Shown here one piece after another: positions 1-11,305 of a stretch of DNA of 64,000 bases (its first letter is position 1; every line of letters starts with the position of its first letter). The stretch covers positions 248,001-312,000 of the forward strand of contig JAFCMP010000346.1 of the NCBI GenBank assembly GCA_017506865.1, read 5' to 3'. Source of the DNA: Tribonema minus (taxonomy: Eukaryota > Sar > Xanthophyceae > Tribonematales > Tribonemataceae). Made by a program: the position numbers and the translations under genes. A model generated the notes under the pieces. It worked only from the letters and a program-made list of their open reading frames with translations, was not told where the DNA came from and ran no database searches.

Positions 1-2155
1 CGGGGTGCGCCGTGTACGAGTGGCCGTGCAGCAGCGCGGCGGCCTTGGAGTCGCCGGCGAACGCGTCGAAGACGCGCTCCGCAGCGAGCGTCGCGCACAG
101 CGGCAGCAGCCCGCCGGTGAGCAGCTTGGCGTAGACGGCGACGTCGGGGTCGCGCCGCAGCGCCGCGCGGCACGACTCCACGCCGAGGCGCCACAGTCCG
201 CTGAAGACCTCGTCGTAGACGACGGGGAGCGCGCGCGCGCGCGCCGCGTCCACGAGTGCGCGCTGCCACAGCGGGTCCGCCAGGTGCATGCCGCCCGCGC
301 CCAGCAGCAGCGGCTCGATGACGAGCGCGCCGAGCACCACTCTCGCGCCGTCCGGCGCTGCCGCCGCCGCCTCGTGCGCCTCGATGGCGGCGTGCGCGGC
401 CGCTTCGTACGCGCGCGCGAGCGCCGCGCCCTCTGTAGTGCTCAGCCTCGCCTCGAGGTCGAACGCGGCGGCGCGGTCCGCAAACACGGGCAGCGCTGGC
501 GGCGCGCCCGCCGCCGCGAACGCCGCCGCCGCTGCCGGCGACGCGCGCAGCGCATAGCGCCCGCCGCGCCACGCGAGCGTCGGCGGCTCGAGGAAGAGGC
601 CGCGCGGCGCGTACCACGGGTGCTGCCGCGCGTTGAACACGCTCGGCTCGGCGACGTCCATGACGCCGAGCGTGTCGCCGTGGTAGCAGCCGGCCTGCGC
701 GATAACTTCAAGTTTGAAGTTGGGCGGCGCGCCGTCCGCGCCCCAGCGGTCCAGCGCGAATCGCCGCAGCGCCATCTTGATGGCGACCTCCATGCCCGTA
801 GAGCCATCGTCCGTGAAGAACGCGCGCGCCGCCCAGCCCGCGCCCGGGCCGCGCTCCACGAGCTCCTCCGCGAGACGCAGCGCCGGCGCGTGCGTCGTCC
901 CCGGGAACAGCAGGTGGCCGTAGCGCCCCGCCGCCTCCGCGACCGCGAGCCCTAGCTCCGGGTTGCCGTGCCCTAGGCCTTGCGTCCACCAGCTGGCGGG
1001 GGCGTCGTGCAGCGGCAGAATGCGCCCGCTCATGCGCGCTGCCGGCGCCGCGGCGTCGTTTGATTGAGCGCCGTCCTCCTCTGCAGCGGCGGCGCCGGCA
1101 GCGGACTCCAGCGAGTGGAAGTAGTTGCCATACGCGGAGTCGACGTTGGTGACGCCGTCGCGCGGCAGCGTCGCGTGCTGCGTGAAGGGCCACCACAGGC
1201 GCCGGCGCGCGCGCGCCGCGTGCGTGAGCGCGTCCGCGAGCTCGCGACGCCACTGCGCGCGCAGCGCCGCCACCACCTCATCGAAGTCGCGCGCGCTAGC
1301 GGCATGCCAGGCGTGCAGCGGCGCGTCCGGGCGCGGCAGCGCGCCGCCTATTCTGAAGACGGGGATGCCCAGGGTCGCGACTTCGCGCTCCACGGCGTCG
1401 GCGTTGCCGCAGGCGAACTTCAAGTCCTCGTCGGGCTGCGCCACCTCTGGCCCGCTGCCGGCGCCCATGAAGGCCACGCCCGCGACCGTGTAGCCGCGGA
1501 TGCGCAGCGACTCGAGCACCGAGAGCGTCGTCCCGATGCCTCCCAGGTGCGGATCGCCCACTAGGAGCACCGGCAGCCGCAGGGGTCGGAACAGGTCAGC
1601 TTGAAGTGTGCCACTGGGGCCGGGGCTGAGGACGCCACCTGATGTTTCGATGAGGCTGAAGGAGCCCTGCTGACTGGAGCTGGTGCTGATGGACTTGTCC
1701 AGCTGCGCCACCAGTGCCTGCAGCACCTCCGCGTCAGACACGACGCGGTTGTCCTCCAGCGCCGCCAGGTGAGGTGAAGTTGGTGACGTGAAGCTGAAGA
1801 GGGTGGCCGCCTGCAGCGCAGCGCGCGCATCTGGCCCTATGATGCGTGCGACAGCATCTGCATCGGTTTCTGCACCCGTCTGCACTGGTTTGATGTATGA
1901 TGTATGTAGCGTGGCGCGGAGGGCGGCACTGCACAGGCCTGTGCCCACGACAGTCTTGCCCACCCCCGTGTTGGCGCCGTACACCTGGATGACGACGTCA
2001 TTGTCTTTGCGAGGCACTGTTATTGCGAAGTGGCCGTTGCCTGCTGCCGCATAGCCGCTCACTGCTCGCCGTGCGGTGTTGACGTAGCAGCTGCAGCTGG
2101 TACACCTGCCGGATTTTGCTGCCAGTCTGCCCAACGCCGTCAGGCAGAAGGGCAT
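1..2155 (-). CDS. BIO3-BIO1: Bifunctional dethiobiotin synthetase / DAPA aminotransferase (biotin synthesis), C-terminus beyond left edge
   Basis: One open frame of about 718 codons with no intron, starting at the ATG at 2155 (MPFCLTALGRL), an Arg/Ser/Ala-rich leader of mitochondrial transit-peptide type. The N-terminal dethiobiotin synthetase half shows the P-loop GANTGVGKT (about residue 70), KPVQTG, ETSGGVLSPGPSGT and VGDPHLGGIGTT. The C-terminal half is a class-III PLP aminotransferase: WWPFTQH, SWWTQGLGHGNPELG, FFTDDGSTGMEVAIKMALRR, CYHGDTLGVMDV, VYDEVFSGLWRLG and YAKLLTGG, whose Lys should carry PLP. The frame is still open at base 1 at HGHSYTAHP, so roughly the last 100 residues lie outside. 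By family knowledge the protein makes dethiobiotin from 7-keto-8-aminopelargonic acid in two steps; the same fusion occurs in plants and fungi. It is divergent from the Derlin gene, with 187 bp between the starts. It is intronless beside intron-rich neighbours. Confidence 0.93.
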   Translation of the reverse strand, partial: MPFCLTALGRLAAKSGRCTSCSCYVNTARRAVSGYAAAGNGHFAITVPRKDNDVVIQVYGANTGVGKTVVGTGLCSAALRATLHTSYIKPVQTGAETDADAVARIIGPDARAALQAATLFSFTSPTSPHLAALEDNRVVSDAEVLQALVAQLDKSISTSSSQQGSFSLIETSGGVLSPGPSGTLQADLFRPLRLPVLLVGDPHLGGIGTTLSVLESLRIRGYTVAGVAFMGAGSGPEVAQPDEDLKFACGNADAVEREVATLGIPVFRIGGALPRPDAPLHAWHAASARDFDEVVAALRAQWRRELADALTHAARARRRLWWPFTQHATLPRDGVTNVDSAYGNYFHSLESAAGAAAAEEDGAQSNDAAAPAARMSGRILPLHDAPASWWTQGLGHGNPELGLAVAEAAGRYGHLLFPGTTHAPALRLAEELVERGPGAGWAARAFFTDDGSTGMEVAIKMALRRFALDRWGADGAPPNFKLEVIAQAGCYHGDTLGVMDVAEPSVFNARQHPWYAPRGLFLEPPTLAWRGGRYALRASPAAAAAFAAAGAPPALPVFADRAAAFDLEARLSTTEGAALARAYEAAAHAAIEAHEAAAAAPDGARVVLGALVIEPLLLGAGGMHLADPLWQRALVDAARARALPVVYDEVFSGLWRLGVESCRAALRRDPDVAVYAKLLTGGLLPLCATLAAERVFDAFAGDSKAAALLHGHSYTAHP

Positions 2156-2342
2156 CGGCCCTGCGCACGTCTTGTATCAGTCACTGGGAATCAGTGTTCG
2201 CTGTTGCCATGCCTGGAGTACGTGTCTGCCTCAACATGGCTGGTAGGCTGAAAGTGCCGTTGAAGTTGCTTCAAGTTCAACAATCTGGAACTGCCTTATT
2301 TGCGACATGCACCACGAACGACAAGTGGCAGCATAACAGGCC
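2156..2342. promoter_or_regulatory. Divergent intergenic region shared by the biotin gene and the Derlin gene
   Basis: Only 187 bp separate the two start codons, so both 5' UTRs and core promoters must lie here or overlap the neighbouring gene. I see no clear TATA box. A short inverted motif built from TTGAAGTT and CTTCAAGTT sits near 2263-2280. The shared-promoter role is inferred from spacing alone. Confidence 0.4.
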
Positions 2343-5300
2343 ATGAGGCGTAGCGCGCGCGGCTTCGTGCTGCTTTTCGCAGCACTGCTGCTGTGCATCA
2401 GTCTGGCATGCTCTGCAGCGCGGCAAGCTCCGCAGCTGGGACAAGTAAGTGCTTTGAGATTGTTCAACCACAGGCGACCAAAAACACATACAAAATCCTT
2501 GCTAACAGCGGTGGGGGCCTGCTTGCTTTCTGCTGTCATCTTATCCAGGCATTGCGATTGCAACGAAGAAGAGGGGGTGATGGAGTGCAAATCGATCAGG
2601 GACTGTCAAAGGTATGACCTGCTTGACGACAGAAGGAAAAACAGCAGGCTCTTCTGCTTTGTCATCGGCAGCTACTGCTGCTGCTGCACCTTTAAAGCTT
2701 ACGTGGCAGTGCATCGATGAAACCCACATACGCTTGCAACGCCATCACTTCTTCACAAGCTTTGATTCGTCGTATACCATGGCTCTACATGAGCACGCTA
2801 AGTGTGCGCGTCACAGGCTCTCTTCTGAAGCCATTGGTGCAGCAGTGCACTATCGATTGGAAAGGAGTTCCAGTGACCGCCTGGAGTGATCTCTTGATAA
2901 CACAGGGAATACTGAGCTGCAGCACTGCTGTGCCTCTTTTGCCAGGTGCTGGCGCTGCGGGGGGGGGTACGGAAAGCCGCGCTGCCGGATGCGGCGGAGG
3001 ACAGCGAGCTGTCGGAGGACGCGCCCAAGAAGCAGAGCGCGGGGCAGCTGGTGAAGGAGTCGCTGTTGAAGTTGCAGCCCGCGACGCGCACGTGAGTCGG
3101 CGCTCTGCGTTCTGTGTGCTGAGCGTTGGTGCATGAGTACGGCATGAGCACGTCTGATGCGATGACAACGGAGGAGACAGCGGCGCAGCTGGTGGCGCAC
3201 ACGCATGACAGGCGCCGCAATAGTGGATAGCATCAGCACTGGTCGGATGAATTGCATCAACACCTGACTTCAGCGCTGCGCCAATACTGCATCAGGAAGG
3301 CGCTGCTGGTATGGCTGTGTAGCAGTGACTGCTCAGGTGGCAGCGCGCAATGTATGTGTGAGTAACGCAAGCTCTGGGCCCCGACAGTGGCACAGGCAAC
3401 TCAGTCAATGACAGCGTCGCATCTGATTCACAAGCAGAGTCTCAGTCCAAGTCCACGACAGCACCGTATTTGACTTCACAAGTAGAGTCTCAGTCAATTG
3501 ACAGCGTCGCAGTTGACTTTGAAGAACAGTTTCAGGGGCTGATACAACGATAGTGATTAGGCGGCGCCGCTGCTGGCGATGCTGCGCGTGATGAGGTCGA
3601 TCCAGCAGCAGCTGGTGTGCAAACTTCAAGTACGTGCTTCAAGTACGGTATGGTCACCATGGACTCCTTTACATGGCATGCTGCAAGTGACAGTCAGCTC
3701 TTGATGGCTCAGCACTGTGCGCACCTTCATCCGTATGAATGGCGCTGCCGTCCGATAATGGCTGCTGGCATCAAAATCAGTTCTGCAAGCCGCACAACAA
3801 CTTGGTCATGTGCAGGAAAGTAAAAAACATACTCGGCCAAGCTCTGTGCTCGTGTGACGAGACTGCCACAGATGCGTTTGTGCGTTCTGACACCATCAAA
3901 CTGCACCAGCGAGCATGCTTTCCCATCAGACCCGTGTAAGTCTGCAACGCGCTAGCTATCATTGCAACCAAGAATCGCAGCAAAAGCAACAATGAGTGTA
4001 CTTCATTCACATGATAGTGCCAGCGGCGTCGGCACATGTGCGCGCGTCTCAAGTTGAAGTGAAGTTATGAGCCGCCAGTGATGTAACGCACCAAACCATG
4101 CACATTGTGGAATGCTGGTGCAATGGCTGCTGCTAGCTGCACTGATTGGGAGTGATGGTGTGAAGAATGGGGCTCGTCATTAGCTACATAGTAACTGCCC
4201 AGAGTGACAGTTGCAGTTGGCGAGAGATGTTGCGTTTTAATGTCTCAATGCCACAAGTGTTTGCATGCACCAGTGCACACAGTAATAGCCAATGTACCAT
4301 CGCGCACCGTGTTGACTTCACCACCAGTGCAGCACGCCCGTGTATACCCAAATACCTATACAGCCATACCGGCAGACAGCGCAATCTGATCCGGTCCCTC
4401 TCTCTCAACCTTGCCGCTACCCAGGTTTCTGCTGCTGGTGCTCTCGGCCAACGTGCTGGAGCTGGCGATGGGGGCCCTGCTGGGGGTGGACGCGAAGGAG
4501 GTGTTCGTGGCGAGCTGGCCGAGAACGATATTGAATCTGGAGCTGTGGCGGCCGCTGACCGCTGCCTTGTATCTGGGGCCCATCTCCATGCACTGGGCAA
4601 CGAACGTGTACTTCCTCATCACGTACGGGTCGCACCTGGAGGCGGTGAACGGGTACGTGCAGAGTGTGTCGTCTTTTCATCATTGTATGTGGAGGTAGCT
4701 AAGCGTAGTTAATGATGGTGGAAGGGGTGCGTCCAGTGGGCGTCATTGCTCAATGTGTCAAGCCACACGTAGAGCATGACGGTGATAGTTGAGTTGTTTG
4801 AGATTGGCCTGGAGCCAATGTCTGCATGCACTTGGCGACCAATGTGTACTTCCTCATCAGGAATGGGTCGTACCTGAAGGCGATGAACGGGTGCGTGCAG
4901 TGCGTGTCGTCTTCATCGTTGTATTGGTGCAGGTAGCTACGCACTGTCATTTGAATCATTTTATTGACACAGCTATGCATAGTTCATGATGATGGGATGG
5001 ATGCGTCCAGTGTGTGGCATTGCTCAATGTGTTGCAGCCACATACTTTACTTTAGTAGAGCATGTAATGGTGGATATTGATGCGCCTGAGATCGGCTGGG
5101 AGTCGATGTATGCGTACGCTACGGCCATTACGAACGCTCTGACCGCGCATTGGTCGCACCTGGATGCAGTCGGTGTGCAAGCTCATTGGGCATGATCGCG
5201 ATGCACAGCACTTGTGGTGGCCACAGCGCGCATGTAGGTCATCATCACACCACATTACATTCATGCATGGATCTAGTTGGTAATCGTGGTTGTCAGAGCT

Positions 5301-7821
5301 TTAATCAATATGGATGGTCACTGAACCATCGTGAAACACACGTGTGCACTGTCATGTTGAAGAGTAGCATCACTGTACTTGAAGGTGATCACGCATGACC
5401 TAGGTGCGGGGCAGACATCTCAGGGCCATGTTCGTACCCATGCTTGCGCGACACGTCAACCATGCCTCACCAACGTTCATGTTGTCTGCATCCAAACCGC
5501 CGCTTCAAAAGCTATGCGTTGGACAGTACAGCGGTGCGCGTACCAAGTATCTCTGCTCGCCCAAATTGCTGCCATTTTGTGTGTTTGCAAAATGGTGCCG
5601 ATGTACATACGCCTATGTCGCCTCGACCGCACACCAACTTCACTGTCGCCTGCGCTTTGCATGCGTGCCGTCGCTTTGCTCTCCTTCCATGCCACCCCAC
5701 AGCACGGCAGAGCAGATAGTCTTTCTGCTCACGGCGTTTGTGTGCGTCACCATCCTGGGGGCCCTCATCAGTCTGCCGGTCGTGTCGACGAGCCTCATAT
5801 CGGCCTGCGTCTACGGGAGCGCGAGGGTGGACCCGCTGGGCTCCGTGCCATTCCAGTTTGGGCTGCAGGTACAGAACCCTGTCTGATTCCTTTTTTCATA
5901 CAGAAGTGGCACCATACTGGTACATCCATGCCGCCGAATCCAACGCTATCCAGCTCACCGGCAGCGCAGCCGTGTGTCTCTTCGCGTATGGATCACGCGT
6001 CGACCATTTGTTTCGGGGGCCCCCGTCCGGCCGCCGGCGTTGTCAGGGTGAAGGTTAGGGTTAGGCCAAACCCTAAGGTTAGGGTTAGCAGGTACGGTGT
6101 CCCGCTGTCAGCACATTTCGAATGGCACACTGGCGCTTGAATGCCTCGCATGTGTATCCGGCCCTATCTACAGCGAGGACTACTTCAACGTTGACACCCG
6201 TGCGTCTGGCAGTCCTCCCACCCGCTATGTACACCCCCCACCCCGCAACACTACCCGCCACTCACAGTGGTCTGGCCGCCACGTCGGGTTCACATTGGCG
6301 CATTTATGCCGCCTCTTTCAACGCTATTCAGCTCGCTGGCAGCGCAGCAGTGTGTCTGTTTGCGTGTGGCATATGTGTCGAATGCTAGTTTTGGAGGCCC
6401 TCGTTGGTCTGTCGGTGGTGTCAACGGTCTCGTGATCACCAGCAGCAGCACCAGAGGTTTGGGTTAGGGTTAAACGCGATGCCGTCCAGGCACTGGCACC
6501 AGCTGCGCAACAAGTGTCGCGGCTGTGGTGCGAGACAAGGCAAGCGCCGGTGCCAGCAAAGCAGCATAGATCGCCGACTGAGGGACCGTCTGGTGAGGGC
6601 AGGCAGCGGGCAATAGCGAGCGAGTGCTCCGTGCGCTTCCGCCTAAGAAGCTTCATGTGTCCGCCTTCAACCTCAACTTCAGCTGTGCATGGTTTTAGCA
6701 TAGCACCCCCGGCAGACGCGGAAGTGACTGCTGCCTTGCGGCTTCAAGGTCGCTGGTGTCATGCAGGCGGGCGACATGGAGTGAGCGATCACGGCGCTCA
6801 CACTCTCAACTTCACGTCTCTGGTGCCAACTGCAACCCCCCCCCCCAATGCTCACGACGTCCATAACTCCAACCTCGCGCCCCCCGGCAGATGCCGCGGT
6901 GGCTGCTGCCGTACGGCCTCGCGGTCCTGGACTTCCTGCAGGCGAAGGCAGCATTGACCACCACCCTTCACTCGGGCCTTCCGTCTCTACACTCACGCCC
7001 CCCCCCCCCTCCCCATGCATCCCCTCCCCCGCAGATGCCGCGGTGGCTGTTGCCGTACGGCCTCGCCGTCGTGGACTTCCTGCAGGCGGGCAAGATCGAG
7101 GCGGCGATACCGCACGCCGTGGGCATCCTCGCGGGCCACTTCTACACGTTCAACCGCAACACACTGCCGCTCATGGGCGGGCGCGACTGGCTGCGCGCGC
7201 CGGGGTGGCTGCAGCGGCGCGTGGACGGCGGCGGCGGCGCGACCAACTTCATGGAGAAGCCCAAGAAGACCGCCGGTGGGTTTGGCAACAATGTACTACC
7301 TTCCACCCCGCACTTGTTAACACCACTGATTCCAGAGACTTGCGCAGTGTGTGTAGTGTCTAATGCGCGACAAACTTCATGGAGAAGCCCAAGAAGACTG
7401 CCGGTGGGTGTTTGTCACAGGTTTGGTTATGCAGCGTGTGTAGTGTCCAGCGCACCCCCATTCGAATGGTGATGCGGGCACATATGGAGGAGCTGTTTTA
7501 GCGTGAGTTGTACTGCGCAGTGCACCCCCATCCGATTGGTGATGTGTGCACACGTGGCGGGAGCCGAAACGCGAGTCGTGGTTGAATTGTGTGGTCGCTG
7601 TCTGTCGAGTGTGAGCGTGTGACGCCTAGCCTGCAGACTCCCACGCGCACTTGGCTGCAAGGAATAATGTGGCACCACCTGCAAGCATTGTGCGTACTGA
7701 CATACCTACCGCTGTATGCCTGCGCTTGCTGCCACGTTGCGCTGTGTGCCACGCTGCAGCAGCCAAGAAGAAGACTGCCACGCGCGCCAAGGCAGAAGAG
7801 AATGAGGCATCAGAAGAGTAG
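2343..7821 (+). CDS. DER1: Derlin (Der1-like) with N-terminal signal peptide; candidate complex-plastid (SELMA-type) Derlin
   Basis: Six exons with consistent phase: 2343-2444, 2946-3091, 4425-4652, 5703-5868, 7035-7275 and 7760-7821, giving about 314 aa. Residues 1-25 (MRRSARGFVLLFAALLLCIS...) look like a cleavable signal peptide. About 55 polar residues follow before the Derlin core begins at PATRTFLLLVLSANV. Family hallmarks are LELWRPLTAALYLGPISMHW, NVYFLITYGSHLEAVNG, TAEQIVFLLTAF and PRWLLPYGLAVVDFLQAGK, with a Lys/Glu-rich tail. Derlins are rhomboid pseudoproteases that move misfolded proteins out of the ER for degradation. ER Derlins normally lack a cleaved signal peptide and are about 240 aa, so the extra leader suggests the symbiont-derived Der1 used for import into a four-membrane plastid. 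That targeting is inference; the family assignment is firm. Introns 3, 4 and 5 hold copies of exon edges. Confidence 0.85.
4845..5185 (+). repeat. Decayed copies of the 3' end of Derlin exon 3 (with donor) inside intron 3
   Basis: Exon 3 ends around 4609-4652. About 57 bp of that end with its donor recur at about 4848-4905, with clear base-for-base similarity including the GGGT..GTGCAG junction. A poorer copy lies near 5152-5182. The copies get worse with distance from the exon. Confidence 0.65.
5925..6440 (+). repeat. Two decayed copies of part of Derlin exon 4 inside intron 4, with telomere-like repeats
   Basis: Blocks at about 5928-6055 and 6303-6430 are similar to each other over about 120 bp. 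Both resemble exon 4 around 5715-5800, for example the GGGGGCCC...GTCTG..GGT stretch. TTAGGG-type motifs sit at 6053-6088 and 6463-6475. Confidence 0.5.
6707..6950 (+). repeat. Two upstream copies of the acceptor and 5' start of Derlin exon 5
   Basis: The real exon 5 begins at 7035 after CCCCCGCAG. A near-identical copy starts at 6891, encodes PRWLLPYGLAVLDFLQA, and has its own CGGCAG acceptor. A decayed copy starts near 6707. A copy of the exon's 3' end with donor lies downstream at about 7366-7405. The 6891 copy could act as an alternative 3' splice site. Confidence 0.75.
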
Positions 7822-8365
7822 GGATACTGAACATGGGGGGCGGTAAATGTATGGCACACGCTCTCTACTGCACCTGGCTCATGATTAATGGTTCTGGCTT
7901 TGCCGGTGCATGCCCTCTGCCTGTTCTCGTTGATTGCTGATGCTGATTGGGCGTCATTGCTGCGAGCTGGCCCCCTCAGCCTGAGGCATCAGTGGCATAG
8001 CAGTTGTGTATAGTGCAGTACAATCTTGAGGATCAACTTCAAGTTGTGTAACAAGACAACGGCTCTCCTTAGGGCGCGAAGAAGCTCAAACCATCGTCGG
8101 AGGGGGAGGGGGGGAATTGTTGCGCAGCACCATCGTGTTGGAGGCGCATACATGTATACATGTTACAGAACACAGCCATAACTGCTGTAGCATACCGTTA
8201 CGTCTGAGCTGAGCGTCACATCCCATAGTTCTTCCTTCCAGACCCCGCTTAATTACAATCTCATCTCAGGAACGTCACGACTTGTGGCCGTTGTGGAAGT
8301 CATTGAGATTGTGGACAGCAACTGTTTGCGACAAAAAGGGGGGGCGCGGTGCACGCTGCGTCATC
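7822..8365. other. Intergenic region between Derlin and sideroflexin
   Basis: No coding region recognised. It should hold the Derlin 3' end and the sideroflexin promoter. In-frame codons run upstream of the sideroflexin ATG at 8366 back to 8282, but nothing in them resembles the family. Confidence 0.5.
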
Positions 8366-9388
8366 ATGGGCGCAGACCTGAGCAAGCAGCTGAAGGCTGC
8401 TGAAGCCACCCCTCCCTTCAGCTTGGAGAAGCCGCGGTACGACCTCGACAGCTTCGTAGGCCGCTCCCTCCACTTCTACTCGGTGAACGACCCTCGCACC
8501 TTGCTCTGCTCCAGCGATGACCTCAAGGCATCGATGGCGTTGCTGGAGAGCTACAAGGCAGGAACTCTGCCTGCAGGAATCGGGGACCAGCAGCTCTGGG
8601 CGGCTCGGAGGCTGATCGAGAGCGCAATACACCCAGACACGAAGCAGCCCATCCCACCCTACCTGCGTTTCAGCGCCTTCGTTCCCATCAACATGTTCAT
8701 AGTGACAGCCACTCTGGCCCCGGCGGTCATAGGGTCCTTCGCCGCCACGGGCTGCATCCACCTCGTCAACCAGACCTACAACGCCGCCATCAACTACGCC
8801 AACCGCAACGCCTCCAACCCCGTCTCCACACAGCGCCTCATGGAAGGGTACGCCGGCGCCGTGGCGACGTCGCTCACCATAGGCCTGTCTGCGACGGCGC
8901 TCACCAGAAGGGCGTCACGGTGGACACCCTTGGCTGCGGGGCTCATCCGCTCCACCCTGCCCTTCCTGGCGACGGCGGGGGCGGGCTTCGCCAACGTGGC
9001 CCTCATGCGGCGCAACGAGCTGGTGGAGGGCGTGGACATGTTCGACGCGGAGGGGAACATGCGCGGCAAGAGCAAGATCGCGGGCCAGACGGGCATCGCG
9101 AAGTGCGCCGCGGCGCGCCTCATCTGGAACGTCCCCATCATGATGTTCCCCCCCCTCCTCATGACGCACCTCGAGAGGACGGGGCCGCTGCGGCGCAACC
9201 CGCGCCTCAAGATGGCGGTCGAGGTCGGCGTCATCACGTCGTGCCTGCTCGGCGCCGTGTCGCCGTCGCTAGCCGTCTTTCCGCAGCGCGACGCTCTCCG
9301 CGCGGAGACCCTGGAGCCGGAGTTCAGGGGCCTGACGGACAGCGCGGGGCGGCCGGTTACGACGCTTTACTACAACAAGGGGTTATAG
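8366..9388 (+). CDS. SFXN: Sideroflexin, mitochondrial inner-membrane amino-acid (serine) carrier
   Basis: Uninterrupted 340-codon reading frame with no intron. I chose ATG 8366 (MGADLSKQL) over an upstream non-ATG extension because the family signature starts shortly after it. Markers in order: PRYDLDSFVGRSLHFYSVND, DPRTLL, HPDTKQPIPPYLRFSAFVP, NQTYNAAINYANRNAS, several hydrophobic membrane spans, an internal LIWNVPIMMFPPLLM span, and the family-typical C-terminus TTLYYNKGL. Length fits the usual 320-335 aa. Sideroflexins import serine into mitochondria for one-carbon metabolism. The gene sits alone between two intron-rich genes and lacks the exon-edge arrays seen in them. Confidence 0.95.
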   Translation: MGADLSKQLKAAEATPPFSLEKPRYDLDSFVGRSLHFYSVNDPRTLLCSSDDLKASMALLESYKAGTLPAGIGDQQLWAARRLIESAIHPDTKQPIPPYLRFSAFVPINMFIVTATLAPAVIGSFAATGCIHLVNQTYNAAINYANRNASNPVSTQRLMEGYAGAVATSLTIGLSATALTRRASRWTPLAAGLIRSTLPFLATAGAGFANVALMRRNELVEGVDMFDAEGNMRGKSKIAGQTGIAKCAAARLIWNVPIMMFPPLLMTHLERTGPLRRNPRLKMAVEVGVITSCLLGAVSPSLAVFPQRDALRAETLEPEFRGLTDSAGRPVTTLYYNKGL

Positions 9389-11305
9389 GGGGGGGGCAGC
9401 GAAGGCGGTAGGAGGGGAATCACTCATAACCGTAGCTGGAGTCAATGGCGCTGCTGGTGCTGCTGCCGCCGCTGCTGCGGCGCAGCGGGGGTCACAGGTG
9501 CGCGCCTGCCGCTGCCGCGGTACGCCTCTTTTTCTTGAGCGTTCTCTGCGCGCAGAAGAAGCGCGCGCGCGCAGCTGTCTGCGTGGCAGCGCTCAGCGTC
9601 TTCCGTTGCCGTTCTGCAGCACGAGAACAGGGACAACTCGCAGTTGGCGGCGGCGGCGGCCGCAAGATCTCGTTAGTATGGCTATGTGTTGCAGTGTGCA
9701 GCGGTGGCTATAGCTTGCGTTTGCAGGACCGGGGCAGGGCGGGTCGGTCAGGCATCTGTCGTTCGCGTGCGCGTCGAAGTTGAAGTTTCCGCAGAAACTG
9801 CGGCTGGCGAGCAGCCGCCGATCCCCCTCGTTTTTGACACCGATGACCACAGCAGAGGGCGCGCGCGGCGCTTACCGCTTGCTTGCGCCGGCGCAGTCGT
9901 GCCGCCCACCCACATGTTTCCCAGTTGTGTCTTTACATAGACTTGTTGTTGACGTGAAACTGCGCGGGGCTGCTTGTGCTTATTTTTTGATGTTTTTGTC
10001 GGGGGCTGCAGTTCACTTGTCAGGCCACGTACCCTCAGACTAAAGCCTGGTGCTAGTAGTGAGCAGGTGTGTAACTTGCACACGCCCCTTGAAAATGTGT
10101 TGACACTCTAAATTGGTGCTACAGTGTAGTGATACACGGCCCTTGACACTGGTGCAATGAGGTAAGTGAAGTGCTGTGCTTATGAATGTATTACAAAAAA
10201 ATGTCTCAGTGTGGGCTTACACTCCGAGATACGCAGTTCAGACCATGTCAGATGTGCAACTTTTGAGATGTGAACGGCAACGCCATTTGTGTGCACCACC
10301 TATTTGTATGAGCCAGTTCTTATTTTGTGTCGTTTGTCTTTCATCAGTCCACGTCGCTATCTCGGGGTGTTTCTGAGCAGTACATTAGTTAACAAGCATG
10401 GTCATGGGTAAGATCATGGTATCACACACGGCCATGATCAGCACTTTTGTACGTGCGCCGCTCCCTTATCGACCTCAGCATTTTGTACTCAACTCTACGC
10501 ATTGATGTAAACCAGCTCATGAGCAACTAATAACTGTTCCTTCAGCTTAGCCGTCTTGAAAGCGCTACATGGTAGTGTTGGAGAGGAACTCGGCGTGGTG
10601 ACTATTGGAGTATCACCTGACTGTTACATTACTTTTGGTCGAGGATGCTTAGTCTGGTGGCAGGTACGACACATCTTGTTGGTTCGGTCACTGGCTCAAA
10701 TGACAAAAGCGGCTCCTACAACTCATGTCGTGCAGTAGCACCACACTGGCATGCAGCTGACAGCTTCCAGCAGGACCTTCGATCTTTAAAGTGTGTCGTC
10801 AGAGCGTACATGACTGCTGTTGTGTTTCAGGTTATGGTGAGGGTGACGAAATGCGATCTTGTTTCTCATAACTTTTCACAAGTCCCACTCGGTGTCATCT
10901 CGCATCATAGACTTGAAGAGTGGCTTATGTTTACGATGGCATTGATGTGCGGCTGCCTGTTGACTTGTTCAAACATAGACTATTGGTTTGCATTACTTCC
11001 ACATTGTGAATCCAAAAGTCAACTTTTCATGCCACCTTGCACGACAGACATGATGAGCGGTTGAAGTGGTAGATCAGCTTTGCCAGCGGAGGAGTATTCT
11101 ATTCGGTGGCCGCAGGGAGCAGCGAGTGCTGCGTTTACGAAATGTAGGCCTTGGTCGTTATATTCGACACCCGCCGCGTTGTTGTCAACTTATCGAGCAT
11201 GAGCGTGGCAGATGGCCAGAGGATTGAAGTTGAAGTTGTCGAGTGAACTTGTGTGTTGAAGGTGGTGTGAAAGAGAACAACCTTTAGAGGTCCAGCAGGG
11301 CTTTC
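9389..11305. other. Intergenic region without a recognisable gene
   Basis: About 1.9 kb. The short open frames have no family resemblance and no coherent exon chain. From about 9950 to 11300 the base composition is noticeably more A/T-rich than the coding parts. Short ACTTCAA/TTGAAGT motifs occur near 9776 and 11222. The tRNA-guanine transglycosylase promoter should lie at the right end. Confidence 0.5.

Noticed and set aside
5-955. 316-codon open frame on the plus strand at the left edge
   Set aside because: It lies antisense to the well-supported biotin gene and has the Arg/Ala-rich composition typical of shadow frames in GC-rich DNA.
8060-8100. Possible retroelement 3' end (GGGCGCGAAGAAGC) between Derlin and sideroflexin
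   Set aside because: The match is under 15 bases, and no tail or flanking element sequence follows.
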